Source: Diadema setosum
Lineage: Eukaryota > Echinodermata > Echinoidea > Diadematoida > Diadematidae
Reading direction: 5' to 3'
Assembly (NCBI RefSeq): GCF_964275005.1
Contig: NC_092686.1
Coordinates: forward strand, 48,409,627 to 48,473,626
Length of the DNA stretch: 64,000 nucleotides
This document shows positions 43,965-55,202 of the stretch, in pieces. The position numbers and the translations under genes were made by a program. Each line of letters opens with the position of its first letter. Positions within the stretch are counted from its first letter, which is position 1. The notes under the pieces are model-generated. The model searched no databases. It was not told the origin of the DNA and was given only the letters and a program-made list of their open reading frames with translations.

Positions 43965-46900
43965 ATGAGTGGAATGCAGATGTCATCGAGACAACCGTAT
44001 CCCTGGCCTAAGCTGGAAAATGACGATGATTTCAAGGGACAAAGGCAGCATACCCACAGTGTAAGTCTACATCATTTGTGTCACTCACTCACTGTCACAT
44101 TAACGCTAATGCAGAGTTCTAACATTAACCATGGCATTAGGGCATAATGCATTAGGGCATTATGCCATTATTAGCGTTAGCTCTAGGCCCTACCGTTACT
44201 TGTGTAGAAACTATGCCTAATGAAATATTCAGAGGACGGTAAGTTTGTAGTAACGAGGTCGTTAGAACCTACTATAAAAGACTGTCCTGGTCTGGATTTT
44301 AGGGGGCCAAATTATTTTAGTAGGTCCTAAATGTTAGGCGTTTAACTTCAGAGCTGGGGAACTTCAGCACGGGCCACAGGCACAACCCCTAACCTAATGT
44401 CAATCCTATCCCCAGTAAAAATCTCTAACAAGTTAACCCTCAACACTAACGTTACACTCCACCCAGTTCTAGCCTCTAACATAACGTTAGGCCTATTGCC
44501 CTGGCTAGATAGACACCGTTCTATAGCCACCTAAGTAAAGTTAATCATATCAGAATTCTCCTTTGATACATACGTACAATTGTAGATATCTAGACACTCT
44601 AGAGTTCTATCTTTATCACTTTTTTTTTTTTTCAATCTTAGTGGGGGTAACATGGTTGTGCTGAAGTTGGAAGCCTAATGACATAGCGTTAAGAAGATAA
44701 TTTAGCCCCCTAACGTTAAAAGTAAAACCCAGGATTGCCCCATAAAATGAGAATAGATATCTTGGATCTTTATTTTTGTATGAGTAGGCCTAGACCTCCC
44801 AAACATCTCTTGTGGAGTTTTAACTGGAGGTTGGGTTAGAGGGTGACTTTAAGAAAAGGAATGAGAAGGAAGGGTCCTTCTTATCACTATATCAGCTTGC
44901 TAAGTCTTTGTTAACTGTGTGCTCTGATGCCAATCGCGATGTGCTGTCTATCTAGTGCTACTACATGTAGATATCTACTTCTCTCAATTATCTAGATGCA
45001 GTTCTGATAATAGTAATACTTGCCTCTATCCGACTAACGTTAAAATCCATCTTCCAGAGCCTCCATTTGCTTCACTATCCCTAATTCAATGTCATGTAGG
45101 GTATCTGCAGTTATGACAGATAGGCTCCCATATGATTATCTTAGATTTTACCTCATAAATCATGTTTTCCCTCTGTCTAGGTTGGTATATTTCCTGTAGA
45201 CTCTAGGTGAGCTACAGTACATTGAACTCCTGTTAATATGTATAACGAAGTCCCTGAGACCGGCAGATTTCTTCTGTTATATCAAAATTTCATTACAACC
45301 GAACAAATAAACAATACAAAGACATAGAGCTGATAATTTTGCAACCTGGATTTTAATTTCGTTGTAACCGGAATTGCGTTATAACCGTGTTCATTTTAAC
45401 AGGAGTGCACTGTATCTAAATTAACGTTTTACATTTTCACTTTGATTCAACTCTAAGACAGTTCTCATTGTCTAAAATTTCCTTCTCACATATAGAATTA
45501 GTAGAAAACAATAACTTTGAATAAACACACATCAAGCTCATTTTTACTTTTCTTGTGTGTAAATTTGATTACCATCAAATGCAGAACACACATGGCCAGC
45601 CCACACATATAGCCCAGACCAAAGACCCGTGGAACAGACTCAACTCAACATGCACACTGGCAAGTTCAAGGAGAGAAATCTTCCATCATGATCCACAGGT
45701 AAGTCCAATATAAGACCTGATTAGGCAACTTTATTGTTACTGTATGTTGCACTTTACTTCAGGGGTCTGTTTGATAAAGAGAGGATTAAAATTTCACACA
45801 ATATTGTTAGTGACAAATATTGCAGTTGTTATGGCAGCGGGGTAAAGAGCAAACACCTACTCAGTCACTTCAAGTTGTTGTTGAACTGTAACTGCAACTC
45901 TTCCAATGTACGGTAAATAGCAAAAATCTTTACAAAACACCCTTGTCTACTCTTCACATTTATAGCCAAACAGTACATGTGTTGAAACCTCTATTTTTTT
46001 TTTAGTGCAGTTTTATGCATAGGAAAACTGATTTCTATCACTCTAAAGTCTGTTAATTGTTTGAGAACTTGAGAATGAGAAAGAGTGACTGATTTTAATC
46101 ATTTTATTTTTTATTCCTCAGGCTCCCCGTGACAGCCTGGATTTCATCCAGAAAGCCTACTATGATCATCACAATGAGCTGCTGAAGTCTAAGGCAGAGA
46201 CTCTGATGCAGCCAGAGACCCTAGGAGTAGATCATGGGTGAGTAGTTTGAGATGCCTCTATTGAATGATTGTCAGTCTGCTTTCAGTATCTAGGTGCTTC
46301 TCACCCCAACCCCAAATCCCTTTATTCCCATGGCTGTAAATAAACATTCCTGATTACAAAGACAAAGGTCTACCCCTGCCCCTCCCGGACTTTAAAACCA
46401 GGATGTTCTCCTACCCCAACTGGGCTGAGACAATGGAACTTAATGAACGTAAGATAATCACATCTGAATAGACTTCAAAATCCTTATGGGTAACAATTAA
46501 CGCATGGTTTGTATAACAGACTTAAGCTGAAGTCAAAAGGTCATTGTTTGCTTGGGGATAGAGGCACCCTAATCCATGGTCAATGGTCATGGTCTGAGAG
46601 GGATTCACTGTAACAAACATAGTTACCATGGCTGTTGTCAAGAAGAACTTGGATGTGACCAGCAAGCATGTACACAATATTTCAGAGTGTGTGTAATAGA
46701 CTGCTTTGCAGGCACGTTAGACAGAACCCCTGTTTTTTTTTTTTTTTTTTTTTTAAATGATTGTTGTGTACGAACTGAAGTTCAGTCAGTGATCTGATAC
46801 AAGTTTGCTGCAAATAGCACGCACCACACTGCCCAGAGAATAACTCTGTAGAGTTGGTAAAGTTATGAATGAAATTATGACTTGGTAAAGTTTCAGTTCA

Positions 46901-47732
46901 GCCGTCACTGAGTGACTGCTACAGTTCGTGACGTCACATATGTGACGGGTGTGATTTTTGAATAAAGAAATAAACTAGACTAAACTATGCACACCAATAC
47001 AAAGAAAATATATATTTACAGAGAATTTCACAAAATTTCATTAAAAAAGTACACATTGTCTTGATTTTGTTACTGACACATGTTATGGGTAATGCTGTTC
47101 CACTGTTTGTAGAAAGAGGTATCAGTAAGCCAAGTGCTCCTTCAATATGCTAAAAAAGTAAAAAAAAAAAGTAAAAAAAAAGTTTCCTTTATATGGTTTC
47201 TATACATGACATCACAGTGTTGTAGTCTTCTCATCCAGTGATGGTTACTCTGAAACTTAAAAAGATTACTTTTTAGAAGGTTCTCCAATTTTCCTGAAAC
47301 TTCTCTGATGTGTTCTAATATTGCTGCATTCCCTCAATTCTCACATATATCTGACTTTCATTCTCCTTAAATGAAATCAGGAAATAACTATGTGACAAGC
47401 TTTCAATATTTTTTTTATTTATTTTTATTTTTTACCATAATGGACAATCTGCATGAAGTTTGATCTAGAAACATGTTTGTCCATGATTACATTTTAATCA
47501 ATTTTATATCATTGTTTTTCTATCTGACAGACGCACTTTGAAAAACAGACCCACTCAGATGAAGCAGGCAACCACTGCTGCTTCACCCACCGGTCAGCTG
47601 AGAGTGGTCAGTATCCACAACCCGAAGAAGGAGAGTACACACAGTGTGAAGGGAGCTGTCGAGAGCCACCACACTCCGGCCACCAACCAGGGTTTCTCAA
47701 GAAAACATGACGGAACATTCTACTCCACATAA
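43965..47732 (+). CDS. CFAP276: Cilia- and flagella-associated protein 276
   Basis: Homologue of human C1orf194/CFAP276, known as a microtubule inner protein of axonemal doublets. Four coding exons on the plus strand: 43965-44060, 45585-45698, 46122-46237 and 47531-47732 (stop TAA at 47730-47732). All introns are GT-AG, phases 0, 0 and 2, giving 175 residues against 169 in human. Recognition rests on [18 protein letters not shown] in exon 2, [10 protein letters not shown], then [20 protein letters not shown] in exon 3, and the C-terminal block [37 protein letters not shown] in exon 4. There is no signal peptide or membrane segment. The first Met ([18 protein letters not shown]) is chosen because it opens exon 1; Met4 or Met6 are alternatives. 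Introns 1 and 3 carry MITEs. A possible RFX site lies upstream. Confidence 0.93.
45215..45412. mobile_element. 198-bp TA-flanked pogo/Tigger-like MITE in CFAP276 intron 1
   Basis: TA lies at 45213-45214 and 45413-45414. The right tip AACAGGAGTGCACTG mirrors the left CAGTACATTGAACTCCTGTT. Internal words GTTATATCAAAATTTC, ATTTCGTTGTAACCG and GCGTTATAACCG link it to 54663-55200 and to the host element at 61055-62157. Confidence 0.75.
46860..47366. mobile_element. TTAA-type foldback MITE, copy C, in CFAP276 intron 3
   Basis: The right half is clear: GTAGTCTTCTCATCCAGTGA, CTCTGATGTGTTCTAATATT, GCTGCATTCCCTCAATT, ending before TTAA at 47367-47370. The central part (AAGTACACATTGTCTTGATT, GACACATGTTATGGGTAATG) matches copies A and D. 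The left arm, from about 46860, is strongly diverged and its TTAA could not be fixed. Confidence 0.65.
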
Positions 47733-48110
47733 GCACCGTCTCTCCTCCGGCCAACTTAGATATTTTATATTAATGATTTATTTATCATGTTTTTAGGAGA
47801 GTATTGCACCATCTCAGTATGAGTGTATGTCATTTGCTGCCTAATATTCAGCCAGTCGATATGACATAGCATGGCATATATGATCCTGGCTATCATACAA
47901 GAAGGGATTCACTTTCAGAGAAACATCATAAAAGAGTTGGTAAATTTGAAAGTGCACTGACCTTGAATGATACCAGTTGAAGAATTAAAGGCATTCATTT
48001 GAATATTGTAGTAAGATGCTGCATGTGAATGCTTATGTACTGTTGTGATACTTTCAAACAAAGACCTAGTACTGCATAGAAAAAAAATCAGAATATATGA
48101 AAGTGATAAA

Positions 48111-48116
48111 AATAAA
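48111..48116 (+). promoter_or_regulatory. Candidate poly(A) signal for CFAP276
   Basis: AATAAA lies about 380 nt beyond the CFAP276 stop codon. It is the first canonical hexamer I noticed in the 3' region; whether it is used is unknown. Confidence 0.35.
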
Positions 48117-48129
48117 TATTCTCATAAAA

Positions 48130-49520
48130 TATAGACATCAACAACATCATAGCGCTGTAGACATGTCTACCACTTGGCACAAAAGTGCTGTCATTTTGAA
48201 AGCTACTAAATCGCAGGTCCTATGCGCACAAAATTTGATTGCATGAGGTCGCGAATATGTGGTTTTTTTCACTAATAGCTGTAGTTTTGTTGTTGCCGGC
48301 AAGCAATATGTGTGAAGTGAGTAGTGAATGTACATGTTCTCACTACACTGCCATCCAATCACTCAGCATCTGTCCAAAATTTGATGAGAGCAGCTCTGTT
48401 GTACATGTATAATCACATGTCACAGGTTATATAAACAATTTATCTACTTCATCACATTGTATGTGTAGTTAATCTTATGTTGGTCTTCAGTAGCCATTGT
48501 TGATTAGAATTGACACGTTGTAAATAGCGAAACCTATTTTGTGTTCCTCGTTGTATATCTCTCTTCCAACTTAACAATACAATATTTCTGACACTCATTG
48601 ATATTTTCCATTGTTTCTTTTCTTGACTGTATTATTAGTGAACACAATGAAGAACAAAGACAGTGTAAATGGGGGGGGGGGGGGAGGGGTAGTATTTTGG
48701 AAAGAGGGGAAAAGATGGAGAGGGAAAATGGGAAGGCAGGATGTTGTGTGTGTGTGTGTGTGTGTTGAGGAAGAGGTGCTTATATTAGAAATTATTCATG
48801 ATGATGCGTAACACTTTTCTTGTGAGGAGGGTAGGGGGAAATGGCACAGAGGTGTAATACTGTACAAACACCAAGGTGGTTATATGCGTATTATGATCGT
48901 TGCTTTTCCTCTTATAGCAATGCAGTAAAGCATTCTGTGACACCTTGAGGTCATTCTTAGGTTATCATTACATTCCTCAGTCTGTAACATACTTCAGATT
49001 ACGGAAATTCCTGTAATGAAAAAAAAAAAGTTGGGCATAGAGTGGATAATAGTAATTCGCTGTTTAAGTTGTTTGTTTTGTTTAGAAATAGTCATTATTT
49101 TGTCTTATACATCACATATCTTTTGTCAATCATGTTTTGGGTGTCTGGATGAGTATTTCAGATCAATAAATGTCACATTAAAGTTAGCTTTGAACAAATA
49201 CTGCCTAAAGTAAAAAAAAAAAAAAAAAAGAATGGTAGATGTGAACATTGGCTAAATATGAAAATTACAGACTTTAAAGGTACATGTACATGTATTAAAT
49301 TTTCATGTAACAAGTACGGTACGTGTACATGAGTTGCAGCCACACTTGGAAATCTGATAAGGAGGTGATGTCACTGCCTCAGAAATCTCCCTCTCTCATG
49401 AACATAGACCACTAAATTAACAATTTTAAATACTCTGCATCATATTGTTGCCTTGCAATAAACTTGCAAGAATTACATTTAGGAGAAAAGGGATTTGGGT
49501 TTTTTTAATCATCAACCAAG
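48130..49520. other. Non-coding with simple repeats
   Basis: G run at 48671-48684, (TG)n at 48744-48764 and A runs at 49019-49029 and 49211-49229. No exon or RNA gene seen. Confidence 0.4.
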
Positions 49521-49526
49521 AAACTA

Positions 49527-50777
49527 CAGTCAAACCTGTCTTAGCGGCCACCTGCTTATAGCAGCCACTGAAAAATGCCATGGACGAAATTCCTGTATTA
49601 TGGACCCTTTATATAGCGGCCACTCATTTTGTATCTTGTGGTGAAAATCTACCCGCGTATAGTGGCCACAAAAATTTAGCTGAACCGTTAAATCAGCCAG
49701 GAATACAATGTCCTTTACGTTCATTGCATGAATTCTACCAAGTCCTAGCTCAGTCACAATCATTCAGACACGATTGACAAAATTAATGAAGCTCCAAGCC
49801 ACGAAAAGCTGTCTAATTATCACCAAGAGAATTGATCTAGGCTTCAGCAATGCCGCCCTCAATAGATGCTATAAAGTACAAGGCAAAGACAACTCCTAAT
49901 AACATCTTAGAATTTTACTAAAATGCTGAATAATTAGCATTTAAAGGGAAGATAAACCCCAAGAACAATGTGGATTGAGTGAAAGCAGCAACATTAGTAG
50001 AACACATCAGTGAAAGTTTGAAGAAAATCGGACAATCGATGCAAAAGTTATGAATTTTTAAAGTTTTGGTGTTGGAACCGCTGGATGAGGAGACTACTAG
50101 AGGTTATGACGTATGAGTGGACTACAATATCAAGAAAATATAAAGAAAATACTACAAAAATCCATTTTTCATGAAAATTACAAATTCCATCAACTTGATA
50201 TTGACATATGTTAAGGGTAGCAATTATTCCCCCTGCTTTCTGAAAGCGGTTGGTCCACTGCTCTTTCATAATTCTAGAAAAGTGAATTTTTGTTGAATAT
50301 CCTTTATATTTTCTTTGTATTGTTGTCCACTCATACGTCATATCCTCTAGTAGTCTCCTCATCCAGCGGTTCCAACACCAAAACTTTAAAAATTCATAAC
50401 TTTTGCATCGATTGTCCGATTTTCCTCAAACTTTCACTGATGTGTTCTACTAATGTTGCTGCTTTCACTCAATCCACATTGCTCTTTGGGTTTACCTTCC
50501 CTTTAAGTTCCTTTGAATAAGGACAATATGGTACTTGTCTGTAGACAGAAGCAGGCAAAGAAAAAAAAAAGATAAAATGAAGTGAATTGTACAATAAAAA
50601 TCCCCATATTAGCTGCACATGCAAACTTATTTGCTGGTTGTTGTTTAGTAAGAATAACATGCGATATTTTCTGTTCTTATAAAATGCAGGTGTTGAAATT
50701 CAAAATGGCCACAAACCTGTCTATAGTGGCCACTTTTGTTGTTTCCCTTGGATGGCCACAATAAACAGGTTTGACTG
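49527..50777. mobile_element. TA-flanked pogo/Tigger-like element hosting a nested MITE
   Basis: TA lies at 49525-49526 and 50778-50779. Tips CAGTCAAACCTGTCTTAGCG (left) and, reversed, CAGTCAAACCTGTTTATTGT (right). 'GGCCAC'/'GTGGCC' words repeat inside both ends (GCGGCCACC, AGCAGCCACTG, ATAGTGGCCAC). Without the nested TTAA element (49945-50502) the host is about 690 bp. No transposase frame remains. Confidence 0.75.
49945..50502. mobile_element. TTAA-flanked foldback MITE, copy D, nested
   Basis: TTAA lies at 49941-49944 and 50503-50506. Tips AGGGAAGATAAACCCC and, reversed, AGGGAAGGTAAACCC. Long inverted arms: GTAGAACACATCAGTGAAAG, GAAAATCGGACAATCGATGC and GGAACCGCTGGATGAGGAGA are all mirrored on the right. 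This is the best-preserved member of the family, inserted into the element 49527-50777. Confidence 0.85.
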
Positions 50778-51015
50778 TAGTTATGATTCTATTTTTGTGT
50801 ACATACCAACAGGAGAACTGATGATGCCACCCCCTTCTATGATTTGCATATAATGTGGTTGCAACAAGAATCACTGTTCAGTTAGATAACTTTATAAACC
50901 GACATCAAATTTTGATGAATCTTTTGCCTTTGTGATTTTGTTTGATTTCACTTATCTATTACTTTCAGCCAACTTGAACATATACAGGAGTGACATTGTA
51001 GCTTACAATCAGTAA

Positions 51016-51554
51016 CTAGAAAAAGCACTCTGAGAGTGCAGACCTCCGCCAAGCAGCTACTTTCCACTGATGATCTTGCTCTTCACAAAGAGATTTTTCT
51101 CCTATCCACCACTGGGCAAAAAGCTCTTTGGGCTCTTCCATAGAGATCAGTGATTTCCACCCATAGGTATACATGCTGAAAAATTGCCCGATTTCCCAAT
51201 ATAGAAGCCTTTGCTACCTCATAAACCTTCAGCTGTGCGGCGCGCATCTCACCCTAGCAGAAACTAGAGCACGCACTTTAGTGCGCGTTTGAAAATCTAA
51301 AAAATGTGCAGCTTGAACTCCCAAGTTCATTGACCCTATCTGTCAAAATATGAAAAATCCTTCATAAATTCCCATAAAATTCTCGGATCACTACCAAAAT
51401 TTAATCATTTGTTACTTTAGTCATTCTCAACCTTTCCTGCAAGTTTCATCAAAATTTGTTAACTACTTTTTGAGCTTTTTTGCACACGGACAAACAAACC
51501 AACCAACAAACCAATGTTAATAAAAACATAACCTCCTCCCTTGGCGGAGGTAAT
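51016..51554. mobile_element. CCTCCGCCAAG-type dispersed element, copy 1
   Basis: It starts CTAGAAAAAGCACTCTGAGA (GCACTC-TGA-GAGTGC can pair), then CAGACCTCCGCCAAGCAG. The body includes CCCATAGGTATACATGCTGA, TTTCATCAAAATTTGTTAAC and ACACGGACAAACAAACC, and it ends CCTCCCTTGGCGGAGGTAAT. The short inverted block ACCTCCGCCAAG/CTTGGCGGAGGT lies near, not at, the ends. Further copies at 53288-53855 and 60678-61052. No coding capacity; class unknown. Confidence 0.65.
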
Positions 51555-52392
51555 AATTCATACATGTTATAGGTCTTCCAGCCTGTCATGTTCACTGCTT
51601 ATATAGTGCCACTGATCATGTTGTCACAGTTTGTGTAAAATAAATTAAGTATGAGTGTGCTATTGATCCAGCTTGGCACTCCCATCAATGTTTCACTCCT
51701 GCAGGCATCATATCACTCTTATCAAACTCACTCCACGGCAGAACCATCTTCATCTCAGGGACACTGGAAAAGGAGAACCATAACTCATATCAACTTTCTG
51801 AATTTCTTTTTGCCTTTTTTGAAACATGTTCTTTTTATCCAGAATAAATACAAACATACTGTATTGATGCTTTACAATCTGCTGTACACAAGTATAGCCG
51901 TGAAAGAAAATGCACTGATACATTAGTTGAGAAACAAGTGGCCATGGCTTGAGGTTACTAACGAAGAGAAACTGATAGACCTGCTGACATAGTCATTCCT
52001 ACAAATAAAAAGTAAAGTCCTAGCAATATGCATCCAGTAAAACAAATCACTTCTCTTACATTGATAACTCATGTAGAGGACTACATGAAAATGCTTGCCT
52101 CACAAAAAAACCCCCGAAAAAACATGTAAATGGTTGTGAAATACTGCACAACAGAGGAACACCTACCGTCTACTTGTCTACTCATGCATTTACAGTCAGG
52201 AAAATGCTGCTATTACTAAACGTACAAATGAAATGGTTCTGTACCAAGCACACCAAAAATTACATCCATAAGATTTTAACTACCTGTAATGCACTGCCAA
52301 GTTGAAAATATTTTCTCACATCATTATAAAGAGCAGAATCTTACATTTACATTGTATTAAAGTGTAATGGTATACAAATAATGAATGTTTGT

Positions 52393-52842
52393 GAGTGCAA
52401 TGGACAGAATATCTCAGGAGGCGAAAAATGAAATGAATGATCCATTCAACGAGGCGCAGCCGAGTTGAATGGATCAATTTTATCTTTCACCGAATGAAAT
52501 ATTCTGTCCATTGCACGAATGAAAAACATTATTTGTTTTATATAACGCCTAAAATAGATCCTTGTCATTTGATGTTTCATTTATTTAGAAACAAGAGAGA
52601 ATCTGCGATCGCGAGAGTGCTCACTGAGCGCTTTACGCTGGCACGCTGTCGCATACACACACTGCAAACGCAAGCGCGTTTAACACGCGCAGTGTGCCTG
52701 GTTCTCAGCGAGCATGCAATGGAGCAAATCGTATGGATCCAAAATTGCACGGATGATGACATCATAGTGAAATGGGCCGAATAATCAATGTCAAACAACC
52801 AATCAAATGACAAGGATCTCTTCTGGCGTTATATAATAAAGA
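52393..52842. mobile_element. Palindrome plus TTATATAACGCC inverted-end element, copy 1
   Basis: 52393-52525 is a nested palindrome: GCAATGGACAGAATAT against ATATTCTGTCCATTGCA, with TGATCCATTCAAC against GTTGAATGGATCA at the centre. Next to it, 52537-52842 has inverted ends TTATATAACGCCTAAAATAG..ATCCTTGTCATTTGAT on the left and, reversed, TTATATAACGCCAGAAGAG..ATCCTTGTCATTTGAT on the right. The same two-part layout recurs at 62735-63642. Confidence 0.65.
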
Positions 52843-53287
52843 ATATATCTGACACAGAATATGAAGGGGACAGGTGTGAGCACTTTTGTAGGTGAACAAA
52901 ACGTAAATTAAAAACCCAACACAACATGAGCTTTAAAGATTCACATAAAATTTACTGTGATAAATATGTAACATCTTTGATATAGTTGTAAATCATTTCT
53001 TGTTCAAAGATGCAACAGTTCATCAGTAACAATGCATCAAGTCCGTGGATCAAAATCTGTCTAGAAAATAACAATGCCACCTAAAAATCCATAACAACTC
53101 ATTCTCAACTGAAAATGGTAACAAGAGCTTTTTACAAACATTGAATATGAACAAGATATCAAAGCAATATTTCACACCTTAACCTGATTTCTTTCTTCAC
53201 CCATTAGTATCTCCATTTGCAACCTGGCGGCTTAATGTTAAGGTGGTCACTTTGCTACTGCTTGCACAAAGTCATTCATCTTTCAAA

Positions 53288-53855
53288 CTAGAAAAGCACT
53301 TGGAGAGAGGAGACCTCCGCCAAGCAGTTAATTTTCACCCATACACGAATGCTGAAAATTCCCCAATTTCACAATGTTAAAGAAGCCTCACAGTTGTATA
53401 CCCTCATTAGCCTCTTGCTGCATATCTCGAGCAGAGCATGCACTTTAGTGCACGTATGTAAACCTCAAATATGCCCAGCTTGAGCTCCCAAGTTCAATGA
53501 CCCCATTTGCCAAAAGATTAAAAAAATCCTTCAAAAATTCATAAAAATTCCTGGCAAAATTGAATCATTCATTACTTATGTCATTATCAACTTAATAATA
53601 TTTGATATAATTTAATATTCTTGTTTATATCTCTAAGATTTTTAATGTTTGTATAATGTTAGCATTGTCTGGGGCAAATTATTTATATAGGGCCCCATTT
53701 TTTCTCTCTTCTTTCTTTCTTTAAAACAACAACAACATTATAAAATCTTTCTGCAAGTTTCATCAAAATCTGTTCATAACTTCTTGAGTTATTTTGAAAA
53801 CAGACAGACAAACAAACAAACACTGACAAAAACATAACCTCCTTGGTGGAGGTAA
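53288..53855. mobile_element. CCTCCGCCAAG-type dispersed element, copy 2
   Basis: It starts CTAGAAAAGCACTTGGAGAG, then GACCTCCGCCAAGCAG, and ends CCTCCTTGGTGGAGGTAA. It matches copy 1 along most of its length but holds an extra AT-rich insert at about 53590-53745. Confidence 0.65.
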
Positions 53856-54660
53856 TGATAGCACAAATATGTGTGATATCAGCCTCTGGTGGATGTCACA
53901 CAACAAACCACAATTCACTGAATTCTTCACTGAAAGCATAGTGAATTGGACATTCCGGAATTTCAGTTAGGTACATTGTATGTATTCCTTCACACACATT
54001 TGAGAAATGTATCACCAACTCAATATTACAGCCTTATTAATTTTTGTTGTGTTCACAATCTCAGTATTTTATTTTGTTTTGAGATTGTTATTGATGTGTA
54101 TGTGTGTGTATTTCACACTATTTAAAGAGCAACTTTGTAGAAAAATCTGATTGAGTAATGATCAATTAGAGACAGGCAAAAGGGCATGATACATGTTAGG
54201 CAACTTAACAACAACACTAGTAATATGAACCTAGTGTCGTAGCAAAATCACACATCAAGTTCATGTAATAAAAAAAAAATCTATACATGTACAAAACTCC
54301 CTGATACTGTGCTTACAAAATGCAGCTTAAGCTTTGAACAGGTGACCAATGCTGTATAAAGTTCTTGTTGGTGAAGAATGATTTGTAATCTCCACTTTTT
54401 ATATTTTCTAGGTCATCAAAGATAAGTACATAAACATAATCAATTTTACACCAAAATGTTACACCATGCAAGTTCTCTTTAAGCACTAGCCTCATGCTGT
54501 GTGGCAGGTAAAACATCTCTCCAGGATTATCCTTATTACCCTTTACATAGTACAATGCCTGATTACGCCATTTTTGTTGCTAAATCAATCTGCAAAATCG
54601 TAATCAACACAATGTGGAAATGAAAACGTTAAACTGGCTTGCTACACCTCACAGTCATTG
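53856..54660. other. AT-rich non-coding
   Basis: No exon with coding character. An 80-codon minus-strand frame (54313-54555) has no motif and no supporting splice sites. Confidence 0.35.
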
Positions 54661-54662
54661 TA

Positions 54663-55200
54663 CAGTGCACTCCCACTACAACGAACACGGTTATAACGAA
54701 ATTTCGTTATAACGAAGTAAAACTTCTGGTCCCAAAATTATCGCCATTAATGTCTATGGTACAAAATGCGCTTATAACGAACACGGTTATAGCGAAATTT
54801 TTGTTATAACGAAGTCTTTTCCGAGCCCCACGGACAAAGAAAAACAAAAGAAATGTGCTCCGTTATAACGAAATGCGGATCGCCTTCGAAAATTCGTAGC
54901 GGAACAAGCATGGGTGAATGCTTCACATCACGGTGTGTTCGCTCCGTGTATCACGCACAGTTTCCGTCAATTTTATGCTCCCTTTAATGTAATATCCAAA
55001 CGAAATTTAAAAGGTACAGTATACCATTCCGTTTCACATATCTGCACAGTGTAAGATGAGTATTTAACAAACAGAATATGATAATAAGCGTGGTTTCCTT
55101 GTTTTTGTTATATATTGTATTTGTTCGGTTATAACGAAATTTCGTTATAACGAAAGAAAACTGCCGGTCCCGAGCATTTCGTTATAACGGGAGTGCACTG
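54663..55200. mobile_element. 538-bp TA-flanked pogo/Tigger-like MITE, complete
   Basis: TA lies at 54661-54662 and 55201-55202. Tips CAGTGCACTCCC (left) and GGGAGTGCACTG (right) are perfect inverted repeats, followed by reiterated GTTATAACGAA words (GGTTATAACGAAATTTCG, TTGTTATAACGAAG, ATTTCGTTATAACG). Tip, TA target and sub-terminal repeats fit pogo/Tigger. Non-coding. Confidence 0.85.
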
Positions 55201-55202
55201 TA

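Noticed and set aside
54663-55200. Reiterated GTTATAACGAA words as a regulatory cluster
   Set aside because: They are the sub-terminal repeats of a complete TA-flanked MITE, seen again in other copies.
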